A stretch of DNA of 64,000 nucleotides, from contig NC_062223.1 in the NCBI RefSeq assembly GCF_902686445.1, positions 44,579,998 to 44,643,997 of the forward strand, read 5' to 3'. The notes below the pieces were generated by a model that saw only the letters and a list, made by a program, of their open reading frames with translations, searched no databases and had not been told where the DNA came from. This document shows, in pieces, positions 52,451 to 64,000 of the stretch. The number at the start of each line of letters is the position of its first letter. Position 1 is the stretch's first letter. The position numbers and the translations under genes were made by a program. The stretch comes from Sciurus carolinensis. Its lineage: Eukaryota > Chordata > Mammalia > Rodentia > Sciuridae.

Positions 52451-52461
52451 TAATAATAGGG

Positions 52462-52545
52462 TTTTTTGTTTGTTTGTTTTTGTTGTAGTGAGCCTTGAAC
52501 CCAAGGCCTAAACAAGCACTCAACCACTAAGCTACATCCCCACCT
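52462..52545 (-). mobile_element. ID SINE
   Basis: (gttt)n tail, 'gtagtgagccttgaacccaa' and 'caaccactaagctacatccc'. Confidence 0.83.
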
Positions 52546-52839
52546 AGTTGGATGCTTTAAAATGCATAAATTCTATGTGTTTAGAGGCTGTGAAAGTAAT
52601 CCTTTACCATAAAAAGTATTGTTAGATAGTTTAAGAATGTTATATATGTAATTTCTAAATACATAATGGACATCCTATTTCTCTTGTACATTTTTGGAAT
52701 TTTCTAATATTTTGAGAACTGATGGTAAAAATGCAGGAATATGTTTACATGTAAAAGTAATAAGGTTATGTATCACCTAAAGAAGAGGTCTTTTTTAAAA
52801 TATATTTTAATGAGTTTCAAAAATTAGAAAATATGAAAG

Positions 52840-53600
52840 GAACCTACAGTGAAAAGTCACCTACTTCTGTCCTTGAGGCACTAGGTCTTTTCCCCAATGA
52901 CAACGTTCAGTTTCTTTTGAACGCAGAAATATTTCATTCCCATATATCTACATTTTTTCTTTTTTCTTTTTCTTTTTCTTTTTTTTTAACAAACCAATAT
53001 TCCTTGTTTTATTTAGCCTCTTCCCTAATAATGGACATTTAAGTTCTTCCACAACTTATTTTATTACAGACATTATTGCTGTGGGTTATTATATATATTC
53101 AACCTCCACTTGTATAAATATTTCTATAGATTAAGTTCCTCGATGTGGAATTGCTGGATCAAGGAGTTCTTTTTTTTTTTTTAATATTTTTTTAGTTGTC
53201 AGTGGATTTATTTTACTTACTTATTTATATGCTGTGCTGAGAATCAGACCCAGGGGCCTCACGTATGCCAGACAAATGCTCTACCACTGAACCACAAAAG
53301 ATTTTTAAAAATATTTGCACCATCCAAATGATCTACAGACATAACAATTTTAAATCATATCAATAATCCTTGAAAGAGTTCACTTACTTACTTACTCATT
53401 GTGGGTCTTCTACCTACAATGTATTTTTTCACATTTTAATTTTTGCCAGCACCTGAGTAAAAAATCGTCATGTCGTTGTTTTCATTTGCGTTTCTTTTTG
53501 GAGATTGAGCATATTTTCATGTTTAGGATTTCTTTTTCTGAGAATTAGTCTTGGTTCATTTTTCTATTTTTACTTCCCTTATTTATAGGAACACATTAGA
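52840..53600 (-). mobile_element. L1M ORF2 3' fragment, antisense
   Basis: 'taatggacatttaagttctt', 'gattaagttcctcgatgtgg', 'aattgctggatcaaggagtt' and 'ttttcatttgcgtttctttt' are antisense landmarks of the L1M ORF2 end. An ID splits it. Confidence 0.8.
53170..53302 (-). mobile_element. ID SINE inside L1M
   Basis: 'ttagttgtcagtggatttat' tail and 'tctaccactgaaccaca' body. Confidence 0.9.
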
Positions 53601-55454
53601 GAAATTAAGGGAAATTTAACTTTAGCACAACTTGCTATTTAAAAGCTCAGATAATTTTGGCATAACATATAAATAATCAATGTGTTATCATTTTTATGTG
53701 TATGTGTGTGTTAACCTTTCTTGCTTATACTTGTTTCTCTTAATGTGAGAGTCAAGGAAATGATATTTTCTTAGATAAAAAACACTTTCTTTTGTTTTTT
53801 TGATATTCTTAAATATGCCATGCTTTAATTTTTCTTTCAACTGCATGCTTTATGCTTAGATTTTTAGTTGACCAAACCTTAATTTCACATTTAGATTAAA
53901 TCTTAGCAAATTATTTTTTTCATAGAACTTAAGTTTTTTATAGTCTTACAACTCAACGTTAGAAAGACCTAAGACTTGAATACAAGATCTTAAATAGTGA
54001 AGTAGTTTTAAGTAGATTTTATAGCATGTTTCTTTTGCTAGTTGTATTTTTTCCCTTCTGAAATCAATTTGCCTGTAAAATACTTGCGAAGATAAACAAC
54101 TCACAGTAATTTCTTGAGCAATTCAATAAGACATTTTATAGAAATTAATAGACATCAAAATCATGAATACATCCTTAAAGAATCATGGAGATTCCTTTGA
54201 ACTAAGTTTTATGTATAAGGATTATATTCCTCCTACTTACTTAATATTATACATTTCAAAACGAGTTTTTCTTTTGGGGATGTAGTTAAATAACTTCATA
54301 CAGTCTGGTTTTCTGAAGTACAAACATTCCTATCCAGCAATGAATTTTAACTAAATAACAATTTGAAAGCCCACCCTTATGTTATTTTACACCTTGCTTG
54401 TATACAGTTGTGGGAGGATGATGGGATGTGGGGAGGGAAACAGAAATGATGGTTTGGGGCCTGTTCCTCTGTCCTCCCTCATATTTAGGTGCTGTTTGAA
54501 AAAGGGCTGCCAGGAGCTCTACTGCTTTGAATGATTGAGCATTAGGAAACTCTTATTTTCCTATTTGTCTGCATGTCACAGCTTTTCATAATCTGACAGT
54601 CCACTGTAAATGTTAAATTAAAACTGGACAGAATTAGAAGCATATGTTAGAATCAACTAGAAGTAATGGTCCTTGTGCTTATTAGATTATAGGAAACTCC
54701 TCACTGCCACCAGAATTTATTAGGTAAAGTATTACCATCTTGACCCAAAGATCGCTATTCAGGTTTTCTCCCCTTTAACTTTCTTTACAGTTCTAACCTA
54801 TGTTTCTCATCTATTAAAACCTTGATGGCAGCATTCCATATGTAATTTGAACTTAATTCTTTACTTTCAGTGGTATCAGTTTGGAAACTGTTACCACATA
54901 TTTGGAGTAAATGTGAAATACAAATCAAAAATTTCAAATTGCGTAAAAAATTTGAGGGGCAATAGGACATGCTTTTGTACCTTTAAATATAGCCATTTGG
55001 AGAAATGTACCAAGGAATTTATGAAATGAGGGGAAAATATTTTTAAGTACCTAATAGATTGGTTTACAAATATTCTAGTGGCAAATTCAAATTTTAAGTT
55101 AGGACAGTACATTAAAATAGTGTCAAAATTTCAATTTTAAAACATGCCTGTTTGAAGAAAAAAATTATTTCTCAATCTTGATTTTTCTAGAATTTAATAA
55201 TTTTAACAGAATTTTTTCTTTTACTTTTAGAAGGATTATTTGTTAGCCGTGTCTATCTCTTCACATCTCCACTTTCAAAATCCTTAATTTCTCATCTGTT
55301 CCATCTCAATTTGAAGCAGAATTGCTTGAGAAATAGAACCATTTTTCCATCCATTCAAGATAATTAGTGGAAAAATGAAATTGATTTGATTGGAAAGGTA
55401 TTAATCATGAAAATTATTAATTTTAAAATCCATATTAGGGTTTTTTAAATACAT

Positions 55455-55580
55455 TTTTTTTTTTTAGTTTTATAGGGATACAATAGCTTTATTATTTTTA
55501 TGTGGTGCTGACAATCGAACCCAGTGCCTCACACGTGCTAGGCAAGCGCTACACCACTGAGCTACAACTCCAGTCCCCAC
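55455..55580 (-). mobile_element. ID SINE, long-tail type
   Basis: 'atgtggtgctgacaatcgaa' to 'ctgagctacaactccagtcc'. 'attagggtttt' flanks both sides. Confidence 0.92.
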
Positions 55581-55874
55581 ACATTAGGGTTTTAATCAGT
55601 CTTTTATTTCAGAAATCATTTTAGTCTGAATTGACTGAAAACATAATACTTAGCACTTTTTATAAACCCGTTTATTTAAGTGAGGTTTTTAGTTAACGTT
55701 TTAACAAACATTACGGGACTCATAAAAACCTTTTTAAAAAGACATTTACAGTTTTATATTCTTTTTGTATTTAAGATAGTATATCCTATGCAAGTTATTT
55801 TGAATGTTTATGGTATGCAAATATGTAATATTCATATTTGCAGACAGCTGGTAGATTTATATCCATATGCATTT

Positions 55875-55960
55875 AGTAATTATTTATTGACTACTATATG
55901 TTATCCACTGTTCTGGGTACTGTGAAATAAAACACAAAAGTCAGTGCCTTAGTAGAATTT
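55875..55960 (+). mobile_element. L2-like relic
   Basis: 'tattgactactatatgttat' and 'ccactgttctgggtactgtg' fit the widespread L2-type core. Confidence 0.55.
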
Positions 55961-56377
55961 TTCAAATAATTTTTGCTTGCTTGTTTCATAATGAATAAAC
56001 AGAATAATACCTATATGAACTAAACAATTATAGTATACTTTCATTAATAATAGTCACTAGAGCTAAGTACATGACAAAGTTTTTGGAATGAAATAGCTAA
56101 TTTTAAAAGGCAAGCATAATAGTATACTATTGAATGGAACATGAAAGAGAAGAGAGGAGAAAAAGAACTGGTCATGATAAAAGGAAAACCACATGTTATT
56201 TTTCTAGAAACATTAGAAAATTACAATTATAAAGGGAAAAAGTTCATATTTTACCTTTTACCTTTAAACTATAATTGCTGTTAATTTTTCTAGATCCGTC
56301 TATACAGCCTTAAAGCTTTTTTTTAACTTGTATTTTTTCACATGGTAGTGTATTTTTTGTTACTATATTTTACAAAC

Positions 56378-56384
<7 letters not shown>

Positions 56385-56408
<24 letters not shown>

Positions 56409-56475
56409 TCATTTCTGGGGATTGAACCCAGGGCTTCTTGGATGCTAGGCAAGCACTCTACCACTAAGTTACATT
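56385..56475 (-). mobile_element. ID SINE with (GT)n tail
   Basis: (GT)12 at 56385-56409, then 'ctggggattgaacccagggc' and 'actctaccactaagttaca'. Confidence 0.88.
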
Positions 56476-56487
56476 TTAAATTTTATT

Positions 56488-56668
56488 TTGAACTGGGTGT
56501 CGTGGTGCAGGCCTGTAATCCAAACAATTTGAAAGGGTAAGACAGGAAGATTCCAAGTTTGAGGCCTACCTGGACAATTAGTGAGACCTTGACTCAAAAA
56601 GGGCTGGAGATGTGGTTCAGAGGAAGAGCGCGCCATGGTTTCAATCTCTTGTACTACATACACAAAAA
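56488..56668 (+). mobile_element. B1-dID SINE
   Basis: 'aactgggtgtcgtggtgcag' to 'aatctcttgtactacataca'. Confidence 0.88.
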
Positions 56669-56671
56669 AAT

Positions 56672-56765
56672 TTTTTTGAGACAGGGTCTTGTGGCTGACC
56701 TTAAACTTGAGCTCTGCCTTCTGCAACAGCCTCCCAAGTAATTGGAATTACAGGGTTAGACCAGG
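56672..56765 (-). mobile_element. B1-type SINE
   Basis: 'ttttgagacagggtcttgtg' to 'ggaattacagggttagacc'. It faces the previous SINE tail to tail, forming an inverted pair. Confidence 0.78.
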
Positions 56766-57721
56766 ACATACTACCAAACTCACTTTTAGTGATGGCACAA
56801 TAGTCTATTATAGATATATGCTGTTTAACCAGTCTTTTCTTCTATATTCATATGGTTTTCAAGAGTTTTGCTTTATAAGAAAGTAACATAATTTTATTTC
56901 TGTATTTTTAAACAGTTTTTTTAGGCTTACATTTTAGAATTTGTATTTCACTATCAAAGTTTGCTGGTTAGATCTTTCAAATTGAGAGAGATAATGGTTT
57001 AAAAGCTGCTGCAAATTTTTAGAAAGAATGGCCAACATGTAGTTTGTTCAAAATTACAGGAAACTGGGTTGAATAAATGTATAATTTTGGTGCAAAAGAT
57101 GATTAGGAGATTATTTGGTAGGCATTTTCTAAAAGGTATTTGAAATGAGATCATTGTAATATCAAAATGGAAATAAATTATACATATAGGATTGAGAAGA
57201 CTAGAATTGGGTTAGAATAGAAATACTGATTATATATCTTGGATAAAGTTGGATTGCTTAATTCCTGGCTTAAAATTAGGAGTAGAAGTATTGGTTTAAA
57301 AAATATGAAATATCTTAGTCTAAGAAATGTATGTTTTGTAGAATAAGAAAATGATTTATCTTCATAATCATGAATCTGTTGAGAAGTAAATACTGGAAGA
57401 TTGGGCAAGTTACTTAAAAAATAGAAATGCAATCCACTGAATTTGTATCCACTTCATTGTAGTTTAATCCTGTGTTTTGAAAAATAAAAACCAAGTGAAG
57501 TATAACTCACAACAGTAGATGTCTAGTATAAATATTATGTATTATTCCTCACTAAAATATAGGTAGAATTAAATTAGTAACAAAAATGTGCATAGAGAAA
57601 TATGCAAACTCATTGAATACTACTGAAAACTAAAAGAAATTATATAAAAATTGTGAGGAAATTATCTGCAATTAGAAAGTTAATAAAGTAAAGCTTTTGT
57701 CCAATGATAAATCAAGTACTA

Positions 57722-57822
57722 ATTTTTTTTTTTTTTTTTTTTTTGTGGTACCAGGGATCAAACCCAGGGCCTTGTGCTTGCAAGGCAAGCACTCTACCAA
57801 CTGAGCTATCTCCCCAGCCCCT
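57722..57822 (-). mobile_element. ID SINE, near consensus
   Basis: T22, 'ggtaccagggatcaaaccca' and 'gagctatctccccagccc'. 'ctaatttttttt' flanks it. Confidence 0.93.
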
Positions 57823-58104
57823 AATTTTTTTTAATAGCAATTTTCAAATTGCATGCAGTGAGAAGTGAGTGGCAGATGAACCTAAGGGAATGTTTAAAGT
57901 TCATGTTGTAATCCTGGACAATTGTATTTTTGAATAATATAACAATTCATAAAAACTGTAAACTGCAGTAGCAACCCAGAAAAGACAAGTTGATGTGTCA
58001 TAAACTCATATTTGACCTTTAAGGAAAACATACCGACATGTCTACTGGAGTACTACTATGACTGTACATTATGGAAATGATGCAGTTGGGGTTTATATTT
58101 GTTT

Positions 58105-58280
58105 GGTACTGGAGATGTCCTACCACTGAGCTACATCCCAAGCCCCCGTATATTTTATTTTGAGACAGGGTCTCTTGAGTTGCTTAGGGTCTTTCTAAAT
58201 TGCTGAGGCTGGCCTCAGTTGGTGATTTTCAGTCTCCAGAGTCACTGGGATTACAGGCATATGCCACTGCACCTGGCATG
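58105..58280 (-). mobile_element. B1-dID SINE, shortened ID half
   Basis: 'ctaccactgagctacatccc' to 'ggcatatgccactgcacctg'. Confidence 0.87.
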
Positions 58281-59419
58281 ATGATGACACACTTTTTAAG
58301 GTCATTGTCATATACCTGATCCTCTGACCTCCTCAATATCTGAAGAATCTCAAACCACTGGACACATTTCTCATTCTCAGATTTAATTTGCCTTTTGAAA
58401 GATCTGTACATCTGTGCCAGACATCAATTTTAAGGGGTGACATGGTCTCTAGATGACAGGATGAGAAGTAGAATAGCAAAACCATTGAATCACAAAATTA
58501 GCAATTTTTTATACTTCAAACTAAATTTTTGCTTATCAAAACAGTATTCTGATAGGAATCACTATCAAAATGAGGAAATCTATCAAAATTGGGTTAAGTA
58601 TTGAAAATGTAACTTTTGCCAATTTTATTGTAGTGCAAACATCAGGAAGTGTATTTACAAAAACTAAGAGGTTATAACTTCACTGACTGGTATAATGTTA
58701 TGGTATTGCCATTCTATATGTGGTCCACTGTTGACTGATGTGGCACATGACTGCATTCGCTTTTCTAAAAAAGTAAATACTCTGCTGAATTTTTCTTAAC
58801 TCAGCAATTTCAGATTAATTATCCTTTGAAAGGTGATGTTTGGAATGATGTTGACAAATTATTTACTATTACTATTTACTATATACTATTTATAGTGTGT
58901 ATATATGTATATAAACTATATATTTTATATATTTTTATAGTTTATATATAAAACTCTACAGAGAGTTTAGACGAGTAAAAGAAGGCTGAGGCTATAAATG
59001 TCAAGTGATGATTGATGACAGAAACCCTATAAACTTGGACAAAAATTTGGGCCAGAGTTTTTGCCTTTCAGTAGTTCTGGTTGAAATAAAGCCCTGTAGG
59101 TCTGGATAAGAATCTGAGAGCACTCAAAAAAAATTTAAAATGGGAATGTTTACATTTAGAGGAAAATGGTAATGATACTACGAAGAGGAATTTACTATGA
59201 CTTTCTTTCTCTTACATTTTTTGTTTCTCTTGAGTGAAATTATTATGAAAATAAAATGTTACAGAAATATGTAACTGGCAGAAAAATGATTAACTCCCTT
59301 GGTATCGGTTTTGGCCTATAGTTTTATGTTTATTCCTCCTGCATCTGTGTCTTGTACTCCAGATAGCCACATAACTAGTGTGAATATACTCACTATATAA
59401 ACTCTTTTTAAAAAATTTA

Positions 59420-59560
59420 ATTTTACTTACTTACTTTTGAGAGTCTTGCTATGTTACCCAGGCTAGCCTCAAACTCCTGGGCTCAAGTGATACTCTGCTT
59501 CATCTTCTCTAGTGCGGGGACTTAGGTGCACACCTCTGCTTCTGACTAGTAGATATTCTT
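59420..59560 (-). mobile_element. Old 7SL-derived monomer
   Basis: 'gctatgttacccaggctagc' and 'aactcctgggctcaagtgat' resemble 7SL RNA and early monomers more than local B1 copies. Confidence 0.75.
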
Positions 59561-59626
59561 AAAATTCTTTTGAAACAATGCATTGTAGATCTATTTCCAT
59601 TCAGTATTATATATCATTGCTTTTAA

Positions 59627-59628
<2 letters not shown>

Positions 59629-59667
<39 letters not shown>

Positions 59668-59680
59668 TGCGCGCGCGCGT
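59629..59680 (+). repeat. (GT)n(GC)n alternating tract
   Basis: 52 bp of unbroken purine-pyrimidine alternation: about 17 GT units, then mixed GC/GT. Confidence 0.97.
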
Positions 59681-59814
59681 CTGTCAGTGGAAACCCATTC
59701 CATTGTTTAGACAATGCATAACTTCTTAATCATTATGTCTTTGGTCATTTGTTTCCTACTTTTTCTGTATTATAAGTTCTCTTTCAGTGAATATTTTCAG
59801 ACATACTGTATGCT

Positions 59815-60020
59815 TGAGAGTAATATGGTGAAGTGATTAAGAATTCAATTGTGTGATCTTGGTCAAGTTACTAAATGTCCATGTGCCTCAGTTTTCTCTT
59901 TACATGGGGAATACTAGTACTTAATTTGAGTGTTCTAAGGATTAAATGGGTTAATGCATGCAATCTTGAGTACTGCTTACACACGTAAAGTATTTAATAC
60001 ATGGTATTAGTATTAGTGTT
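59815..60020 (-). mobile_element. MIR SINE relic
   Basis: 'gatcttggtcaagttactaa', 'gtgcctcagttttctcttta' and 'aggattaaatgggttaatgc' are classic antisense MIR core blocks. Confidence 0.87.
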
Positions 60021-61194
60021 TTGTTATTAACTTCAACTTATAAGAAAATGAATTGCTTCAACTTTTAAATTTGTAATAAACAAACAATGACTTTCTTATT
60101 GCCAGTTTCACTTATCTTTTCTCTACCCTCATTCCTTTTGGCCTGTGGCATATTCCGCCATCCACCAGGTCTCTATTATTATTGTTCTCCTTTGATTTCT
60201 TAGGTGTGATTTTTCTCCTGTTTCTCCTCCTATCTCAGGTTCTTCTTGGCGTTTGCTTTCTTTGCTCTGTCTGGGAATGTATAATTTCAAAAAATGAATC
60301 TTTGGATATCTGTATATTGTCAATGCTTTATGTATTATATGCCCTAGGTATATATAAACATTTCTTTTAACAAGTGACTCGAGCATAAATTAATCATGCT
60401 AATTTGAAAACAATCCCTTACTTCCCGACTTCAATCAATTTATACCTACTTTATATATAGTTATATCTAAAGAAAGGTAAACTTTACAGCAACTCTCATA
60501 ACATTTTTCACTTTTGTTCCCATGGGAAAAAAATTTGGTTTTTTGTTTTTTTCTTCTTATGCATTATTGGTTTTCCTTCCCAGTGCCCAGGCTAATATTT
60601 TCCCCACAGATGACAGCAACAGCATCTTGGCTGTTCTTGAAGCTATTACTTGCTTGCCTCATCTCACTTCACCAAAAGCTACCTGTGTTCTCTCCAACCT
60701 GTAACCCCTCAGCCCCAACACACTGTGATGAACCATCTTTCCCTACTTTCATCATTGTTATCACCCACCAGAAAAACCTCAGTAACATCAAGGTTTTTTG
60801 TGCATAGATTTAACTCTGATTGGCTTTGTATGCCCTCTGTAATGGACCTTCACCACAGTTACTCAACCTGTTTTTCCAGTACATATTCTTATATGGATGT
60901 CTTCAGTATTCCACAGAAAACTTAAGAAGTTCATGTTATTTCACTGACTCACACATTCTAATAATGACCTAAATTCCATCTGTTCAATGAAACTTTCCTT
61001 GTTAACTAGTTTACATAGACCTCCTTTTCCTCTGAATTTTATAGGGCATGGAGTATATACAAGATATTTAAAAGTAAATTCAGTTCTGTATTGTTTCCAG
61101 TACTATTTTTATGATCTCAACTAGGTTTTAAGATCTTTAATATGTTTCCGGTCCATCACACAGTTTAGTAAGTCCTAAGAACAAATGACATACT

Positions 61195-61290
61195 TTTGTG
61201 TATGTAGTGCTTGAAATCAAACTAAGAGCCTATGTATAGAAAGCGTGTACGCTTATCACTGAGTTCCACTGCACCACCCCACCAATAATT
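61195..61290 (-). mobile_element. ID SINE, very worn
   Basis: 'gtagtgcttgaaatcaaact' and 'cgcttatcactgagttccac'. Confidence 0.65.
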
Positions 61291-61589
61291 TTTAGTTGGC
61301 TCAGGAAATACCATATAATTATTACAAAGAATCAAAACCAAATTTAGACCTTAAGATAAGCACATTATTGTTTAGTACATTTTGATTTTAAACAATGATA
61401 AAATATAACTCATAGTAGCCTGTAATTTCCACTCATTTGATGAATAATTCTATGACACATTTACATGCCTGATTATGAGACATCAATAGATTTGGGCCAA
61501 CCTACTAAGTCTAAGTTGACATGTCTGTATGTAAAGTATATCTATGTGTATGTGTATATCTATAGGTACACACACACGTATATATAGTG

Positions 61590-61738
61590 CTGAGGATTTT
61601 TTAAAAATGTTTTTAGTTGTAGATGGACAATACCTTTATTTTATTTATATACTTTTTTTTTTTAAATGTGCTGAGGATCAAACCCTGTGCCTCACACATG
61701 CTAGGCAAGTGTACTACCACCAAGTCACAGCCCCAGCC
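61590..61738 (-). mobile_element. ID SINE, long-tail type
   Basis: 'tttagttgtagatggacaat' to 'caagtcacagccccagccct'. It interrupts an older ID that begins 'gtgctgagga' near 61587. Confidence 0.9.
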
Positions 61739-61800
61739 CTGAACCCAGGTCTTGTGCATGCTAGGTAAGCAGCCCATCACTGAACAATAACCTCAGCCCC
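61739..61800 (-). mobile_element. ID SINE remainder
   Basis: 'tgaacccaggtcttgtgcat' to 'gaacaataacctcagccc' is the 3' part of the older ID split by the element at 61590. Confidence 0.8.
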
Positions 61801-61949
61801 CTTTACATCTATATTTAGTAGGAAAATTATAAATTATAGAATCTAAAATTTATTGTAGGGAAAATTAGGAAATAAATGAGCAATAACTATAAATTGTCTA
61901 TATTCTTTAGTTGTTGACCTAACCCCTTATGAAATATAACTAATCTGCC

Positions 61950-62025
61950 ACTGTATCTCCAGTTCTAGGAAAGGGCTTGTTACTTGGTGGGCACATACTT
62001 ATTTGTTGAATAAAAATTAATTTAT
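61950..62025 (+). mobile_element. L2 3' end relic
   Basis: 'gtgggcacatacttatttgt' and 'tgaataaaaa' fit the L2 terminus. Confidence 0.55.
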
Positions 62026-63239
62026 TTGCAGACAATCCTTTCCTGATAATTTTTCCTTAAAATAAGGAATTGTTCTACGACTACTCCAGCAATCAAAGAC
62101 CTGCTTGTAGACCTTCCAATGTATTCTTCATTGTTTTCCAAATTCTTTAAGACTGTTTATATTCTATAATCTTTCAAAGCATAGTTTTCAGGGCATAAAA
62201 GGTTGAAGAACAGCCAAGGATTCCATTTACTTTAAGAATTAAGGTTAAGCTTTTTGGATAATCAGAATCACATGGATTCTGCACCTCAAACTACATTTAA
62301 GTTGATTAAGTCCCATAAAGAGCATATGTGTTATACTTTAGAAAAGTTGCAGGAAACAATTAGGAATGTAGGACTGCAATTCATGGGTTCATTCATCATA
62401 TTTATTATAAACAACTGCTATATGAACTCAAGTGGATCCTTGCCCTGCCTCTGCTATGTGCTCAGTACTGTGGAAAAACACAAAATTGGATTTGTCCCAA
62501 ATGGTTATTATGTGAAAACCTAAACAACACATACCAAGACTTTTTTCTTGTTTTGCTTGATTTTGCTCTCGAGAATTATATGATTTGGATTAATTGTCAA
62601 ATAGATTTTTGAGCCATTTCAGATTAAACATTTTAATGATCCTTATAATGGACAATTGAAAAAAATCAACATATACTTTTTAAAATTCTGATATTATGGG
62701 ATTTTTTTTCCCTCAAGGAATAAGGAAAAAATGAATTTGAAGAAGTCTGTCCAAATCCTGTTGACCAAGGGTTTTATTTCCCTGATGAGAAAGATGTTAA
62801 TTTTATAGGCATTTACACCAGCATTGCATAAACTGTTCAATGAAGCATGAAAAATGTTCCTAACATTAGTTGGGGAAAATTTATTTTCAAAAGCTCAATT
62901 CTATGGCTTATTTAGACCTCCAATATGAAAATATTCCAGGTAAAGGACATGGGTACTCTAAATTGTTAAGAACAGATGTTACTATACTTAATAAAGGTCT
63001 AGTAAGATTTTTTTTCTGAAAATTTTAAACTTCGCAAAATTAAATAATTTATAAGTGAACATCAGTTGCAATAATTCCTCAGTTTTTTTCCAAGACAACT
63101 GATGACCAATTAATTATTGAAAAATAGTTGTGAAAATTAACAAAGGACTGGAAATTTGAATTGTTCAAAAGTATTAAGAAGAGATCTGTGTTTTACTCCC
63201 CCAAATAGCCACTTATTTTAATCTAATCAAATTTAAAGT

Positions 63240-63335
63240 GTAAAAGGGTTGTAACTCAGTGTTGGAGCACGTGCCCAGCGTGCATGAGGCCCTGAATTCA
63301 ATCCTCAGCACCATAAAAAGAAAAGAAAAAATAAT
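63240..63335 (+). mobile_element. ID SINE
   Basis: 'gggttgtaactcagtgttgg' to 'caatcctcagcaccataaaa'. Confidence 0.88.
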
Positions 63336-63364
63336 AGCAAATTCTTATGATAAACAATAAAACA

Positions 63365-63655
63365 GCCAAGTATGATGTCATACACCTGTAATTCTAGCAA
63401 CTCATGAGCCTGAGGCAGGAAAGATCGGAAGTTCGAGGCCAATCTCACCTCAAAAACTTAGCAAGGAGCTGGGGTTGTGGCTCAGTGATAGAGCACTTGC
63501 CTAGCCTGTGTGAGGCACTGGGTTTGATCCTCAGTACCACATAAAAATAAATAAAATAAAGGTAGGTGTCTACAACTAATAAACACTTAGCAAGACCCTA
63601 AGCAACTTAGCGAGAATCTGTCTCAAAAAATAAAAAGGGCTAAGGCAATACTTGG
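63365..63655 (+). mobile_element. B1-dID SINE, split by an ID
   Basis: B1 half at 63365-63464, resuming at about 63586 with 'acttagcaagaccctaagca'. Confidence 0.87.
63466..63585 (+). mobile_element. ID SINE nested in B1-dID
   Basis: 'gctggggttgtggctcagtg' with tail 'gtgtctacaactaataa', flanked by 'acttagcaag' copies at 63457 and 63586. Confidence 0.93.
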
Positions 63656-63821
63656 TACCCAAACAAACTCCAAACAAAAAATGAGATATACTGGAGGAAT
63701 AGATATTAAAAATTATACTAAATTTTTTCTTGTGATGATTTTTTAAATTAATGAAAATGATCTGGAAATTTTGAAAAAAATATTTTATCACCCTAACATA
63801 AAGTGTTTATGTTTTGGTATA

Positions 63822-63830
<9 letters not shown>

Positions 63831-63857
<27 letters not shown>

Positions 63858-63865
63858 TTTTTTTT
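63831..63865 (+). repeat. Poly-T tract with (TTTTC)n start
   Basis: (ttttc)n then about 25 T. A short 'ggtatatttct' repeats on both sides (63818 and 63867), hinting at a retroposed A tail on the minus strand. Confidence 0.8.
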
Positions 63866-64000
63866 GGTATATTTCTAATCACTTTAAAATATCCTGTTTT
63901 TTAGTGAGTGTTAAGTAAATATCTGGTAATTTTCTAGATCATTGCTTCTAAAGTGTGAGCTCCTTGATATACTTGTATTTGAGTAATTTGAGAAACATTT

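Larger units (their letters stand above)
37586..64000 (+). other. CSTF3: CSTF3 intron 3, remainder to window end
   Basis: At least 26 kb of intron with no exon 4 found (the expected IKAKNYDK coding was not seen). Repeats are listed individually. Repeat-poor stretches, where I recognise nothing beyond AT-rich DNA, are 38190-39460, 39970-40620, 40740-41480, 41820-42175, 42545-43135, 43350-43795, 45515-46330, 47405-49195, 49690-50985, 53605-55450, 55965-56380, 56770-57720, 58285-59410, 60025-61190 and 62030-63235. Confidence 0.75.

Noticed and set aside
52058..52453. 131-codon open frame, the longest outside the provirus apart from 6251-6688
   Set aside because: AT-rich, hydrophobic low-complexity translation that runs through a poly-A stretch and into an old 7SL relic. 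No family resemblance.
60100..60930. Possible processed pseudogene or LTR, from slightly richer composition and several short open frames
   Set aside because: No landmark of a known gene or repeat could be fixed, and the frames overlap in conflicting ways. Left unannotated.

Overview
The window is mammalian nuclear DNA, almost certainly from a squirrel-family rodent (Sciuridae). It is saturated with tRNA-Ala-derived ID SINEs, many with the long tail ending near 'gtgtccacctacaacta', and with composite SINEs in which a 7SL-derived B1 body is joined to an ID-like half (B1-dID type). This mixture is typical of sciurids. The species cannot be named from the sequence alone.

Layout. Bases 1-3040 are intergenic: SINEs, an L1 remnant, a U6 snRNA retropseudogene and a truncated antisense LTR. 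Bases 3058-10977 hold one complete but inactive class I (gammaretrovirus-like) provirus: 5' LTR, primer-binding region, broken gag, pro, pol and env, polypurine tract and 3' LTR, flanked by a 4-bp CATT duplication. Two ID SINEs have landed inside it. Bases 11000-16240 are intergenic SINE and L1 sequence, including an antisense L1 3' end with a telomere-like CCCTAA run. A GC-rich promoter at about 16240-16635 precedes the only protein-coding host gene in the window.

That gene is CSTF3 (cleavage stimulation factor subunit 3, CstF-77), on the + strand and incomplete. Exon 1 coding is 16636-16662, exon 2 is 33032-33133 and exon 3 is 33256-33351. Together they encode the first 75 residues. Exon 4 is not in the window, so intron 3 runs for at least 30.6 kb. 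Intron 1 (16.4 kb) carries about 43 SINEs, a U2 snRNA retropseudogene and an L1M fragment.

The most interesting biology is at the start of intron 3. The donor after exon 3 (GAG|gttaat) is weak. Reading through it adds 12 codons and a stop at 33388-33390, giving an 87-residue short protein. The next 4.2 kb have no SINE and contain several AATAAA hexamers. This matches the known intronic-polyadenylation isoform of CSTF3 (CstF-77S), through which a 3'-end-processing factor limits its own expression. The rest of intron 3 contains antisense-biased SINEs and old L1, L2, MIR and MER2 relics. I found no wholly new gene system.
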